A stretch of 64,000 nt of DNA. Origin: Actinomadura viridilutea (GTDB lineage Bacteria > Actinomycetota > Actinomycetes > Streptosporangiales > Streptosporangiaceae). This document shows, in pieces, positions 52,057-61,757 of this stretch (position 1 is the stretch's first letter; every line of letters begins with the position of its first letter). The stretch is taken from NCBI GenBank assembly GCA_003001795.1, contig PVNI01000015.1, positions 62,001 to 126,000 of the forward strand, written 5' to 3'. Below the pieces are notes generated by a model. That model was not told the DNA's origin, did not search any database, and saw only the letters and a list, made by a program, of their open reading frames with translations. The translations under genes and the position numbers were made by a program.

Positions 52057-54591
52057 TCACGAGGTGGTGAAGGTGAACTGGTCGATCTCGAACAGGTCTC
52101 CGGCGCCGCCCTTGAAGACGAGGTAGATCTTCCCCGCCTGCTTGGGCGCCTTGGCGACGGCGGCGGTCACGTCGGTGAAGGTGGAGCCGTCCCAGTCGGG
52201 TCCGCCGGCCACCTTCGCCGTGGCCAGCAGCCTCCCATCGGGCGCCCCGGCCCGCAGCTCGATCGTGCCGCCGGCGCCGCCGGCGGACACCCGCGCAGTG
52301 AACTCGGCGGCGTCGCCGAGCCAGTACGGCTCGAACATGATCCAGTCGCCGTTCTGGATGTCGCCGACCGTGGCGGCGCCGTGCGCGGCGGGCCGGTTCA
52401 CCTGCGTCACGCCGGACTGCTCCTTGTAGTGCTCGGCCTGCCGGGTCCTGGGCTGGGTGATCACCAGGTCGGTCCCCCGCAGCGCCGGCACGCCCTCGGG
52501 GCCGCCGCCGTCGGTGTACTCGGCCGCCCACACACCGTAGGTGTTCTCGGTCGGGCCGTGGTCGCCGTCGCGCGGGGTCTGGACGGTGCCCGAGCAGCCG
52601 GTCGCTTCGGCGAGCCCGTGCTGGTGCGTGTTGTGCCCCAGCAGGTACGTCAGTTTGACCTTGCTGCAGTCGACGCGCTCGTCCGGGTCCTTCACGCGGA
52701 TCCGGTACGGGACGCTGTCGCCGAAGTCGACCAGCTGGCCGTCCCGCGGCAGTTCCAGGGTGACCGTTGGCGCGGTGTTGCCGACCGTGACCACCAGGCT
52801 GTCGGTGGCGCTCTTGCCGCTCTCGTCAGTCACCGTGAGCGTAGGCGTGTACTGCCCGCGCTTCTTGTACTTGTGCGTGGGGTTCGGGGCGGTGGACGTA
52901 GTGCCGTCGCCGAAGTCCCACTTGTAGGTCAGCTTCGTGCCTTCGGGGTCATGCGTGCCCTCGGAGGAGAAGCGCACCTTCAGTGGTCTTCCGCCGGAGG
53001 TGCGGTCGGCGCTGACGTTGACCTCGGGACGGCGCCCGGTCGTCCCGATGTACTCGAAACGGAACAGCCCGGCGTGATCGTCCTGGGCGAAGTAGGACTC
53101 GGCGTAGGTCAGGACGTACAGCGCGCCGTCCGGGCCGAACTCCAGGTCCATGATCTTGTAGCCCAGCGGCCAGGGGAACGGCGACACGGTGCCGGGCGAC
53201 CCGTCCTCGTTCACCTGGACGGTCTTGATCCAGCGGCGTTCGAACTCGCCGATGAACGCCAGCCCGTCGTACTCCTCGGGGAACTTGATCTGGGACGGGG
53301 AGTCGGGGTCGTAGTGGTAGACGGGCCCCATCATCGGGGACTCCGACTGCGAGCAGCCATCCGGCGGGTTCATGTCGGGGTTGTCGCAGCCGCTGTAGCG
53401 GATCCACGCGGGAACGGGCTTGGGCAGCTGCGTCAGCCCGGTGTTGTTCGGGGAGTCGTTCGTCGGCCCGTTCTGGCAGTCGAACTTGGGCCCGATCGTG
53501 CCGGTGGCGAAGTCGTAGTCGGCGTAGGTGTCGCCGGGGGTGTTGAGGCCCGTGCAGTACGGCCAGCCGTAGAAGCCCGGCCCGGTCACCCGGTTGAACT
53601 CGACCTGCCCCTTCGGTCCGCGCCTCGGGTCGGCGTCGTCGCCCCGGTCGGGCCCGTAGTCGCCGAGGTAGACGGCGCCGTTGCGGTGATCGACCGAGAT
53701 CTTGAACGGGTTGCGGAAGCCCATCGCGTAGATCTCGGGACGGGTCTTGTCGGTGCCCGGCGGGAACATGTTCCCCTCCGGGATCGAGTAGGTGCCGTCC
53801 TCGTTGACCTTGATGCGCAGCAGCTTGCCGCGCAGGTCGTTGGTGTTGGCCGAGGTGCGCTGGGCGTCGAACGCGGGGTTGCGGTTGGGACGCTCGTCGA
53901 TCGGCGTGTAGCTGTCGGACTGGAACGGGTTGGTGTCGTCGCCGGTGGCCAGCAGCAGGTTGCCGTCGGCGTCGAACTCGATGTCGCCGCCGACGTGGCA
54001 GCACAGGCCGCGGTCGGTCGGCACCTGCAGGATCTTCTGCTCGCTGGCCATGTCGAGCTGGTTGGACTCGGTCAGCTTGAACCGGGAGAGCTGGTTGTAG
54101 CCCTTGAACGGTTCGAAGTCGGCGGGGTCGCCCGACTCCGGGGCGTCGCCGAGCGGGGTGTCCAGCCGCGGGGCGTAGTACAGGTACACCCACCGGTTCT
54201 CGGCGAAGTCGGGGTCGATCGCGACGCCCTGCAGGCCGTCCTCGTCATGGGTGTAGACGTTCAGCCGGCCCGCGACCGAGGTGCGGCCGTTGGCGTCGGT
54301 GATCCGCAGCATGCCGTCGCGCGACGTGTGCAGCACCGAGCCGTCGGGGAGGGGCTCGAAGGAGATCGGCTCGCCGACCTCGTCGGGCCCCTGCGCCAGC
54401 GTGTACGGGTAGAAGTGGTCGTCGGGCGCCGCCGCGGCCGGGGCCGCCCGCACGACCGGGGCGGCCAGCGCCGCGACCGTGGCGACGGCGGTCGCGATCG
54501 CGGTGACGACGCGGCGGCCGCGGCGGGAGCGGTCACGGGGGGTACGGGCGGAATCGGGGTGCGCAGGGCCTGGAGGGGTGGGTTTCTCCAT
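52057..54591 (-). CDS. Secreted glucose/sorbosone dehydrogenase-like enzyme with PKD and CBM6-like modules
   Basis: An 844-residue exported protein. A long signal with RRGRRVVTAIATAV precedes a beta-propeller GSDH/soluble-GDH-like domain (about 60-480: DGLQGVAIDPDFAENRWVYLYYAP, GGDIEFDADGNLLLATGDD, AMGFRNPFKISVDHRNG, LDLEFGPDGALYVLTYAE is close). A PKD domain spans about 505-590 (PLKVRFSSEGTHDPEG, YKWDFGDG). The last about 140 residues resemble CBM6 (RQAEHYKEQSGV, IMFEPYWLGDAAEF). ATG at 54591 has GAGGAGGAA upstream. It likely oxidises a sugar outside the cell with PQQ. Confidence 0.88.
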   Translation of the reverse strand: MEKPTPPGPAHPDSARTPRDRSRRGRRVVTAIATAVATVAALAAPVVRAAPAAAAPDDHFYPYTLAQGPDEVGEPISFEPLPDGSVLHTSRDGMLRITDANGRTSVAGRLNVYTHDEDGLQGVAIDPDFAENRWVYLYYAPRLDTPLGDAPESGDPADFEPFKGYNQLSRFKLTESNQLDMASEQKILQVPTDRGLCCHVGGDIEFDADGNLLLATGDDTNPFQSDSYTPIDERPNRNPAFDAQRTSANTNDLRGKLLRIKVNEDGTYSIPEGNMFPPGTDKTRPEIYAMGFRNPFKISVDHRNGAVYLGDYGPDRGDDADPRRGPKGQVEFNRVTGPGFYGWPYCTGLNTPGDTYADYDFATGTIGPKFDCQNGPTNDSPNNTGLTQLPKPVPAWIRYSGCDNPDMNPPDGCSQSESPMMGPVYHYDPDSPSQIKFPEEYDGLAFIGEFERRWIKTVQVNEDGSPGTVSPFPWPLGYKIMDLEFGPDGALYVLTYAESYFAQDDHAGLFRFEYIGTTGRRPEVNVSADRTSGGRPLKVRFSSEGTHDPEGTKLTYKWDFGDGTTSTAPNPTHKYKKRGQYTPTLTVTDESGKSATDSLVVTVGNTAPTVTLELPRDGQLVDFGDSVPYRIRVKDPDERVDCSKVKLTYLLGHNTHQHGLAEATGCSGTVQTPRDGDHGPTENTYGVWAAEYTDGGGPEGVPALRGTDLVITQPRTRQAEHYKEQSGVTQVNRPAAHGAATVGDIQNGDWIMFEPYWLGDAAEFTARVSAGGAGGTIELRAGAPDGRLLATAKVAGGPDWDGSTFTDVTAAVAKAPKQAGKIYLVFKGGAGDLFEIDQFTFTTS

Positions 54592-54842
54592 GCCTTCTTC
54601 CTCCTCGCCGGGGAGAGCGAACGGATCCGCTGAACTGCGGTCTCGGGTGGCGTCCTCCTCTCGGTGGTCCCGGAAGCCGAAGAAGCGGTCCGGGGCGCGG
54701 GCGGGCTTGCCCGGGGGGCGATCCGGGGCCCGCCCGCGCGTGCGCAGTACGTGCGGAATCTCGGGGGAGGAGGCCGGCCATGGGGTCATGCGCCGGCCCG
54801 GGCATGTGTCCGCAGACCGCCGCGCGGGCAGGTCGTGCCCGG

Positions 54843-56045
54843 CTACGCGGTCGGCTGAGGGTCTTCGATGGGGGTCCAGCCGCTGCCGGAGGCTGCGCTG
54901 CGCGCGACCGCGTCCAGCACCCGCTGGACCTGCAGCCCGTCCTCGAAGGAGGGCTCCGGGTCGGTGCCGTCGGCGATCGCGGTGAGCAGGTCGGCGACCT
55001 GGTGGGTGAAGGTGTGCTCGTATCCGAGCCCGTGCCCGGGGGGCCACCAGGCGCCCGCGTACGGGTGCTCGGGCTCGGTGACCAGGATCCGGCGGAACCC
55101 GGCGGTGGCGGTCTCGCCGGTCCCGTCGTAGAACCACAGCTCGTTCATCGCCTCGAAGTCGAACGCCAGGCTGCCCGCCGAGCCGTTGATCTCGATCCGC
55201 AGCGCGTTCTTGCGTCCGTTGGCGAAGCGGGTCGCCTCGAAGGAGGCCAGCGCTCCCCCGGCGGTGCGGCCGATGAACAGCGCCGCGTCGTCGACGGTCA
55301 CCGGGCCGCGCGCGGCGCCGCCCTCCGCCGTGGCGTCCAGGCCCGCCGCGTCGGCCGCCAGCGGACGCTCCTTGACGAACGTCTCGGTGATCGCGGTGAC
55401 GCCGACGAGCCGGTCTCCGGTGATGAACTGCGCGGTGTCGATGATGTGCGCGCCGATGTCGCCGAGGGCGCCGGACCCGGCCTTCTGCGCGTCCAGCCGC
55501 CACACCAGCGGGAACTCGGGGTCGACGATCCAGTCCTGCAGGTACTGGGCGCGGATGTGGTGGATGCGGCCGAGGCGGCCCTCCGCCACCAGCCGCCGCG
55601 CGAGCGCGACGGCCGGGACCCTGCGGTAGTTGAAGCCGACCATGGCGCGCACGCCGCGGGCGCGGGCGGCCCGGGCCGCCGCGACCATCGTCTCGGCCTC
55701 GGCGACGCTGTTGGCGAGCGGCTTCTCGCACAGGACGTGCTTGCCCGCCTCCAATGCCGCCACCGCGATCTCGGCGTGGGAGTCGCCCGGGGTGCAGATG
55801 TCGACGAGCTGGACGTCGTCGCGGCGCAGCAGTTCCTTCCAGTCGGTCTCCACCGCCGCCCAACCCAGCGCGGCCGCCGCCGCGGCGGCCCGTTCCCGGG
55901 ACCGGCCGGCCAGCGCCGCCATCACGGGCGTGTACGGCGGGTCGAAGAACGCCGCGACGCTGCGCCACGCCTGCGAGTGGGCGCGGCCCATGAAGGCGTG
56001 GCCCACCAGTCCGACGCCGAGGGTGGGCTTGCGGTCTCCAGTCAT
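54843..56045 (-). CDS. Gfo/Idh/MocA-family dehydrogenase
   Basis: A 400-residue NAD(P)-dependent sugar or cyclitol dehydrogenase. The nucleotide motif is VGLVGHAFMGRAHSQAW, the EKP signature CEKPLANSVAEAE, and the substrate-side GDIGAHIIDTAQFITG and EATRFANGRKNALRIEINGSAGSLAFD follow. The ATG at 56045 has GGGGGA about eight bases upstream. It lies between the binding-protein gene and the secreted dehydrogenase gene on the same strand. It probably oxidises an imported carbohydrate at a ring carbon. Confidence 0.92.
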   Translation of the reverse strand: MTGDRKPTLGVGLVGHAFMGRAHSQAWRSVAAFFDPPYTPVMAALAGRSRERAAAAAAALGWAAVETDWKELLRRDDVQLVDICTPGDSHAEIAVAALEAGKHVLCEKPLANSVAEAETMVAAARAARARGVRAMVGFNYRRVPAVALARRLVAEGRLGRIHHIRAQYLQDWIVDPEFPLVWRLDAQKAGSGALGDIGAHIIDTAQFITGDRLVGVTAITETFVKERPLAADAAGLDATAEGGAARGPVTVDDAALFIGRTAGGALASFEATRFANGRKNALRIEINGSAGSLAFDFEAMNELWFYDGTGETATAGFRRILVTEPEHPYAGAWWPPGHGLGYEHTFTHQVADLLTAIADGTDPEPSFEDGLQVQRVLDAVARSAASGSGWTPIEDPQPTA

Positions 56046-56092
56046 CTGTGTTCCCCCTGTCAAGGCACTGCGGGGCGGGGCCTGCCCGCCGG

Positions 56093-57154
56093 TCAGGACT
56101 CGAAGCCGAGCGGCAGGTACTGGTCGACGTTCTCCCTGGTGATCGTCTCGGAGGCCAGCGTGATCGACTGCGGCACCTGCCGTTCCACCAGGTCGGCCAT
56201 GCCCTTCCCCTGCGCGATCAGCCGGGCGATGCGGATCGCGGAGGAGGCCATGGTCGGGCTGTAGGTGACGGTGGCCTCCAGCACCCCGCCGTTCTTGATC
56301 TCACGCATGGCGTTGGCCGAGCCCGCGCCGCCGACCATGAAGAACTCGTCGCGGTTCGCCTGCTTGATGGCGGCGAGCACGCCCACGCCCTGGTCGTCGT
56401 CGTGGTTCCAGATCGCGTCGATCTTCTTGTGCGCCTGCAGCAGGTTGCTGGCGACCTGGTTGCCGGTCTCCACGGTGAACTTCGCGTCCTGCTTGGCGGT
56501 CACCGTGAAGCCGTAGGTCTTCAGCGCGTCGGCGAAGCCCTTGCTGCGCTCCTGGGTGAGCGGCAGCGTGGCGATGCCCTGGATCTCCAGGATCACCGGA
56601 TCGGTCACGCCCTTGGACTTGAGCTTCGAACCGATGTAGTGCCCCGCGGCCACGCCCATGCCGTAGTTGTCGCCGCCGATCCAGGTGCGGTACGAGAGCT
56701 TGTCGGGGAAGACCCGGTCCAGGTTGACGACGGGGATGCCGGCGTCCATGGCCTTGCGGGCGACCTGGTTGAGCTGCTCGCCGTCGTTGGGGAGGATCAC
56801 CAGCACGTCGACCTTGCGGGAGATCAGCGACTCGACCGCCGAGATCTGCTGGTTGATGTCGTTGGTGGGCTCCACGGCCTGGAAGTCGACGTCGGAGTAC
56901 TGCTTGGCCTGCGCCTCGGCGTTCTTGGCGATGGCGGCGATCCAGCCGTGGTCGGCCTGCGGCGCGGAGAAGCCGATGGTGACCCGCTTGCCCGGCTTGT
57001 CGTTGTCGCCCCCGGAGGCCACGTTCTGCTGGCCCGAGGACCCCTTGTCGTCGCCGGGATCGTTGCTGGTGCACGCGGCGGCGAGGGCGCCGGCGCCGAC
57101 CACCGCGCCGCCGAAGAGGAATCCCCTGCGGTTGAGGCGGCTGCTGTCTGCCAT
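56093..57154 (-). CDS. Sugar ABC transporter substrate-binding lipoprotein
   Basis: A 353-residue periplasmic-binding-type lipoprotein of the ribose/inositol class. It has a Tat-like NRRGFLFGGAVVGAGALAAAC signal with lipobox LAAAC (Cys about residue 32), then a Peripla_BP_4 fold: TIGFSAPQADHGWIAAIAKNAEAQ, VLVILPNDGEQLNQVARKAMDAGIPVV, AIWNHDDDQGVGVLAAI. The ATG at 57154 has AGGAG five bases upstream. It feeds the permease and ATPase encoded upstream. Confidence 0.92.
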   Translation of the reverse strand: MADSSRLNRRGFLFGGAVVGAGALAAACTSNDPGDDKGSSGQQNVASGGDNDKPGKRVTIGFSAPQADHGWIAAIAKNAEAQAKQYSDVDFQAVEPTNDINQQISAVESLISRKVDVLVILPNDGEQLNQVARKAMDAGIPVVNLDRVFPDKLSYRTWIGGDNYGMGVAAGHYIGSKLKSKGVTDPVILEIQGIATLPLTQERSKGFADALKTYGFTVTAKQDAKFTVETGNQVASNLLQAHKKIDAIWNHDDDQGVGVLAAIKQANRDEFFMVGGAGSANAMREIKNGGVLEATVTYSPTMASSAIRIARLIAQGKGMADLVERQVPQSITLASETITRENVDQYLPLGFES

Positions 57155-57242
57155 TGTCGCTCCTGGTTTGCGGGGAGGTTCGGGATGGGATGAGGGCACG
57201 CCCGGGGTGCGGACGGGTGCGTCGCCGGGTGCGGCGCGGGCG

Positions 57243-58427
57243 CTAGGTGCGCGCTTCGAGGCCGCGGCGCTGCAGCAGCACGGCGGCGACGATGATCGCG
57301 CCCTTGGCGATGAGCTGGTCGCTGGTGTCCAGCCCGTTGAGGATGAACAGGTTCGTGATGACCGTGAAGACGAGCAGGCCCAGGATCGACCCGACCAGCG
57401 TGCCGCGGCCGCCGGTCAGCAGGGTGCCGCCGATGATGACCGCGGCGATGGCGTCCAGCTCGTACAGGTCGCCGTGGGTGCTGGAGCCGGTGGTGGTGCG
57501 GGCCATGATGATGATCGCGGCGATGCCGCAGCACAGCCCGGACAGCGCGTACAGCAGCAGGGTGTGCCGTTTGACGTCGATGCCCGCGAGCCGGGCCGCC
57601 TCGGGGTTGCCGCCGACGGCGAAGGTGCGGCGGCCGAAGGTGGTGCGGTTGAGCAGCACCCACCCGGCGACGGCCACCGCCGCGAAGATGAACACCACCA
57701 GCGGCAGGCCGAGCACCCGCGTGGTGGACAGCGCCTCGATCGCGTCGTTCTCCGGCCGCACCAGCTGGGTCTTGCGGTCCGAGATCCGCTGGGCCAGGCC
57801 GCGCGCGGCGACCAGCATGGCCAGCGTGGCGATGAACGGGACCATCCTGCCGTAGGCGATCAGCAGTCCGTTGACCAGCCCGGCGCCGGTGCCGACGAGG
57901 ATCGCGCACATCGCCATCACCCCCGGTCCGTAGGACTGGGTGGCCACCGTCGTCGCCCACACCGACGCCAGCGCCATCACCGCGCCGACCGACAGGTCGA
58001 TGCCCCCGCCGATGATCACGAAGGTCATGCCGACGGTGATGACGCCGATGGTGGCGGCCAGCGACAGGATGCTGACCAGGTTGTCGGAGGTGGCGAAGTT
58101 GTCCGGCTTGGTGATCAGGCCGATCAGCGCCAGCAGCACCAGCGCGGCGACCAGCCCGATGTGCCTGCTCTCGGCCACCCGGGCCAGGCCGGCCGGCAGC
58201 GGCGGCCGGCCCTTCGCGCGCGGGACGCCGGTCCTCGCCGCGGCCGCCTCCACCCGCGCCTGCTCGTCGGACGGCGGCCGGTCGTCCGCCGTCGCGTCGA
58301 TCGCCGCCGTGTCGGCCATCGTGTCGGCCGCCGTGTCGGCCACTGTGTCGGCCGTCGTGTCGGCCGTCGTATCTGCCGCCGTGGCGTCCGCCGGACGGGC
58401 GCCGCCGGGTCCCTTCGGCTCGGTCAT
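57243..58427 (-). CDS. Ribose-type ABC transporter permease
   Basis: A 394-residue permease with about nine helices (LVALVLLALIGLITKPDNF, TVGMTFVIIGGGIDLSVGAVMALASV, VNGLLIAYGRMVPFIATLAM, AVGGNPEAARLAGI). This is the RbsC/XylH family. The first 60 residues form a cytoplasmic tail dominated by ADTTADT-like repeats encoded by imperfect 12-base tandem repeats, which normal RbsC lacks. It overlaps the ATPase gene by four bases (ATGA). Confidence 0.92.
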   Translation of the reverse strand: MTEPKGPGGARPADATAADTTADTTADTVADTAADTMADTAAIDATADDRPPSDEQARVEAAAARTGVPRAKGRPPLPAGLARVAESRHIGLVAALVLLALIGLITKPDNFATSDNLVSILSLAATIGVITVGMTFVIIGGGIDLSVGAVMALASVWATTVATQSYGPGVMAMCAILVGTGAGLVNGLLIAYGRMVPFIATLAMLVAARGLAQRISDRKTQLVRPENDAIEALSTTRVLGLPLVVFIFAAVAVAGWVLLNRTTFGRRTFAVGGNPEAARLAGIDVKRHTLLLYALSGLCCGIAAIIIMARTTTGSSTHGDLYELDAIAAVIIGGTLLTGGRGTLVGSILGLLVFTVITNLFILNGLDTSDQLIAKGAIIVAAVLLQRRGLEART

Positions 58428-59962
58428 GGCGTCCCCACCGCGCCCATGGCGCTCCCTTCCATGATCATGTTCAGTACGGACTCCTCGTCCAGCTCGGCGC
58501 CGGGGGCCTCGTGGATGATCCGGCCCTCCCGCAGCACCAGCACCCGGTCGGCCAGGCCCAGCACCTCCGGCACCTCGCTGGACACCAGCAGGACGGCGAT
58601 GCCCTCGTCGGCGAGCCGCCTGATCACCCCGTACAGCTCGGCGCGGGCGCCGACGTCGACGCCGCGGGTGGGCTCGTCGAGCAGCAGCAGGCGGCGGCCG
58701 TCCAGCAGCCAGCGGGCCAGGACGACCTTCTGCTGGTTGCCGCCCGACAGCGTGCGGACCTCGCGCCGGGGGTCGCGCGGGCGCACGTCCAGGGCCTCCA
58801 GCTGCCGCTCGACCTCGGCGAGCTCGCGCCGCCGGTCCAGCCAGCCCAGCGAGGAGAAGCGGCGCAGCCCGGCCAGGCTGACGTTGCGCGCCACCGACTC
58901 CTCCAGCAGCAGCGCCTGCGCCTTGCGCTCCTCGGGCGCCAGCCCCATGCCGAGCCGGACGGCGGCGGTGGTGCTCGCCCCCTTCACCGGACGCCCGTCC
59001 AGCAGCACCCGGCCCGCGGCGGGGCGGCGCGCGCCGTAGACGGCCTCGAGGATCTCCGAGCGGCCCGACCCGACCAGCCCGGCCAGGCCGACGATCTCGC
59101 CCGCGCGCACGCTGAAGGACACGTCGTGGAAGTGCCCGGGGAGCGTCAGGCCCTCGACGCGCAGCACCTCGGGCGCGTCCTCGCGCGGCGGGCGGCGCTC
59201 GGGGAAGACGTACTCGACGGTGCGGCCGGTCATCAGCGTCACGATCCGCGAGGTGGGGGTGCGGTCGGCGGGCAGGCCGACGGCGACGGTGCGCCCGTCC
59301 TTGAGCACGGTGACCCGGTCGCCGATCTCGCGGATCTCCTCCAGCCGGTGGGAGATGTAGATGACGGCGACGCCGGCGGCGGTCAGCTCCCGGATGATGC
59401 GGAACAGGTTGGCGACCTCGTCGTGGGCGAGCGCGGCCGACGGCTCGTCCATGATGATCAGCCGGGCGTCGTGGGAGAGCGCCCGCGCCATGCTGACCAC
59501 CTGCCGGCCCGCGGCGGGCAGCCGCCCCACCTCGGCGGTGGGCGGGATCTCGCCGTGGCCGAGCCGCTCCAGCAGGCGCCGCGCGGCACGGTTCATCTGG
59601 CCGCGCCGGGTGAAGCCGAACCGGGCCGCCTCGTGCCCCAGGAAGATGTTGTCGGCCACCGACAGCCCGTCCACCAGGTCGAGCTCCTGGTAGATCGTCG
59701 CGATGCCGAGCCGCATCGCGTCGGTCGGCCCGGCCAGCCGCACCGGGCGCCCGTCGAAGCGGATCTCGCCGGCGTCCGGCTGGTGCGCCCCCGCCAGCAC
59801 CTTGATCAGCGTGGACTTGCCCGCGCCGTTCTGCCCCAGCAGGCAGTGCACCTCGCCCGCGCGCACCGTCAGGTCGACACCGTCGAGCGCCCGCACGCCG
59901 GGGAACTCCTTGACGATGCCGCTCATGACGAGCAGGGGGCCGCCGTTCGCGGTGGTCTCCAT
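58424..59962 (-). CDS. Ribose-type ABC transporter ATPase (two ATPase domains)
   Basis: A 512-residue RbsA-like protein. The first domain has GQNGAGKSTLIKVLAGA and a degenerate signature AAGRQVVSMARAL with Walker B LIIMDEPSAAL; the second has GLVGSGRSEILEAVYGA, LSGGNQQKVVLARWL and LLLLDEPTRGVD. The ATG at 59962 has GGAAGGAG about six bases upstream. First transporter gene of the carbohydrate operon, 254 bases after the ROK gene. Confidence 0.94.
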   Translation of the reverse strand: METTANGGPLLVMSGIVKEFPGVRALDGVDLTVRAGEVHCLLGQNGAGKSTLIKVLAGAHQPDAGEIRFDGRPVRLAGPTDAMRLGIATIYQELDLVDGLSVADNIFLGHEAARFGFTRRGQMNRAARRLLERLGHGEIPPTAEVGRLPAAGRQVVSMARALSHDARLIIMDEPSAALAHDEVANLFRIIRELTAAGVAVIYISHRLEEIREIGDRVTVLKDGRTVAVGLPADRTPTSRIVTLMTGRTVEYVFPERRPPREDAPEVLRVEGLTLPGHFHDVSFSVRAGEIVGLAGLVGSGRSEILEAVYGARRPAAGRVLLDGRPVKGASTTAAVRLGMGLAPEERKAQALLLEESVARNVSLAGLRRFSSLGWLDRRRELAEVERQLEALDVRPRDPRREVRTLSGGNQQKVVLARWLLDGRRLLLLDEPTRGVDVGARAELYGVIRRLADEGIAVLLVSSEVPEVLGLADRVLVLREGRIIHEAPGAELDEESVLNMIMEGSAMGAVGTP

Positions 59963-60057
59963 GCGCGCCGCTCCTTCCGGGGGCTGGGCTGGGGGCCTGG
60001 CGCGAAGGTACCCACTTTTGATGTCTTTGAGAAGACCTTTGCTCGAGGTGCGTTCAG

Positions 60058-60073
60058 CTTTCGACGTTGAAAG
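60058..60073. promoter_or_regulatory. Near-perfect palindrome CTTTCGACGTTGAAAG, presumed ROK operator
   Basis: Seven of eight pairs match. It lies 96 bases upstream of the transporter ATPase start, with related AAAGGACAAACTTTC and TTTGAGAAGACCTTTG sequence around it. Position and symmetry suit a repressor site for the adjacent ROK protein. Confidence 0.6.
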
Positions 60074-60216
60074 GACAAACTTTCGCGCGCGCTCGCCGCG
60101 TGACGCATGGCGAGGAGACCAGCCGGGGCGCGCCGCCGCCGCGGCCGGCCCCGACGGGCGGCCGACCGCGGCGGCCGGCAGGCGGGAAGGGGAGGGGCGG
60201 GACGCGTTCGCGCCGG

Positions 60217-61404
60217 TCAGGCCGTGGAGAAGACCTGATCGCTGATCATCCGGGCGGCGCCGATGACGCCCGCGGTGGACTCCAGCTCCGACAGCACGAT
60301 GGGCAGGTTGCCGGTGGCCAGCGGGGCGGACCTGCGGTAGACGACGCTGCGGATCTCGGCGAGCAGGGTGTGGCCGAGCCCGGCCACGCCGCCGGCGATG
60401 ATGACCAGTCCGGGGTTGAAGAAGCTGACCAGGCTGGCCAGGACCTGGCCGACGCGGCGGCCGCCCTCGCGGATCATCTCCACCGCCACCGGGTCGCCGG
60501 CCTGCGCGGCGGCGGCCACGTCCGCGGCGGTGACCTCGCCCGCCTCGGCCAGCCGCTCGGCGAGGAACGGCGAGCGGGCCGAGCGCGCGGCGACGAGGGC
60601 GTCGCGGGCCAGCGCGGCGCCGCCGAAATAGGCCTCCAGGCACCCGATGTTGCCGCAGGCGCACACCGGCCCGTCGTCGTCGACGCGGATGTGCCCGATG
60701 TCGCCCGCGCAGCCGGACACCCCGCGGTAGATGGCGGAGTTGACCACGATGCCGCAGCCGATGCCCGTGCCGATCTTGACGAGCAGGAAGTCCTCGACCG
60801 ACCGGGCCAGGCCCGCGTGCAGCTCGCCGAGCGCCATGATGTTGACGTCGTTGTCGACGAGCACGGGGCAGCCGAGCTCGCGGCTGACGACCTCGCGCAC
60901 CGGGTAGCGGTCCCAGCCCGGCATGATCGGCGGGGCGACCGGGACGCCCTCGCGGAAGCTGACCGGGCCGGGCACCCCGACGCCGGCGCCGTGGATCTCC
61001 TCGTACAGGCCCTGCTCGCGCAGTTTGCCGAGCAGCTCCAGGGCGCGCTCGAGCACGGCCTCGGGGCCCCGGCGGACGTCGCACGGCTCGGCCAGGTGGC
61101 CGAGGATCTCCATCTCGCCGTTGGTCACGGCCACGTCGATGGAGGTGGCGCCGATGTCGATGCCGGCGAAGCGCAGCCGCGACGACAGCCGGACGATGCC
61201 CGAGCGGCGGCCGCCCCGGGAGGCGGCCAGCCCGGCGGACTCGACCATGCCCAGTTCGATCAGCCGGTCGAGCTCGACGGCCAGTTTGGAGCGGGACAGC
61301 TGCACCACGTCGCCGAGCTCGGCGCGGGAGCGCGGGCCGTCGTCGCGGAGCAGGCCGAGCAGACGGGCCTGATGCCCGTTCTCGGGCCGAGCCATCGTCC
61401 GCAT
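60217..61404 (-). CDS. ROK-family transcriptional regulator
   Basis: A 395-residue repressor. The N-terminal winged helix reads NGHQARLLGLLRDDGPRSRAELGDVVQLSRSKLAVELDRLIELGM; the ROK sugar-kinase-like domain has FAGIDIGATSIDVAV, GAGVGVPGPVS, DNDVNIMALGE, VKIGTGIGCGIV and the zinc motif GHIRVDDDGPVCACGNIGCLEA. Two ATGs are possible; 61404 has GAGG nearby. It heads the carbohydrate operon and likely releases the operator at 60058 when sugar binds. Confidence 0.93.
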   Translation of the reverse strand: MRTMARPENGHQARLLGLLRDDGPRSRAELGDVVQLSRSKLAVELDRLIELGMVESAGLAASRGGRRSGIVRLSSRLRFAGIDIGATSIDVAVTNGEMEILGHLAEPCDVRRGPEAVLERALELLGKLREQGLYEEIHGAGVGVPGPVSFREGVPVAPPIMPGWDRYPVREVVSRELGCPVLVDNDVNIMALGELHAGLARSVEDFLLVKIGTGIGCGIVVNSAIYRGVSGCAGDIGHIRVDDDGPVCACGNIGCLEAYFGGAALARDALVAARSARSPFLAERLAEAGEVTAADVAAAAQAGDPVAVEMIREGGRRVGQVLASLVSFFNPGLVIIAGGVAGLGHTLLAEIRSVVYRRSAPLATGNLPIVLSELESTAGVIGAARMISDQVFSTA

Positions 61405-61757
61405 CGCCTCGAACCCCCGCGTGACCCCCGTGCTTTCGCTCTTAATGCTAGAACCTTCCGTCCCGTAAAAGGCCGAAACCGTGTCACGTCGGCGGCCGAC
61501 GCCCACGTCACGCGTTCGCGTACACCTGTTTCGTTCCGGAGACTAACGACTTTTGCGGAACCAGGAAAGCACTTGGCCGATTCTGTGACTAACTTCTCGC
61601 ACTCTCTGGACAAAGTCGGTTTCGTGGCCGATCGTGAAGACGCGTACCCCCGAACCGGAAACCACCCCCGACCGACTGACCACGACTGCATCCCGACAGC
61701 GCGAACCCACCCCCGCGTTCCGCTTGGAACGCGGCACCGAGCGAGGAGCGGTTGAAC
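61405..61757. other. Divergent control region with a hairpin before the ebo-like operon
   Basis: 353 bases between the ROK gene and the plus-strand cyclitol operon, no gene seen. A perfect inverted repeat CGCGTTCC-GCTT-GGAACGCG lies at 61714-61733, nine bases before the GAGGAG ribosome binding site. Two GACTAAC repeats lie at about 61540 and 61584. These may be regulator sites. Confidence 0.5.

Noticed and set aside
51043..54633. Open frame of nearly 1,200 codons on the plus strand
   Set aside because: Antisense shadow of the secreted dehydrogenase and isomerase genes; Val/Gly/Arg-rich without motifs.
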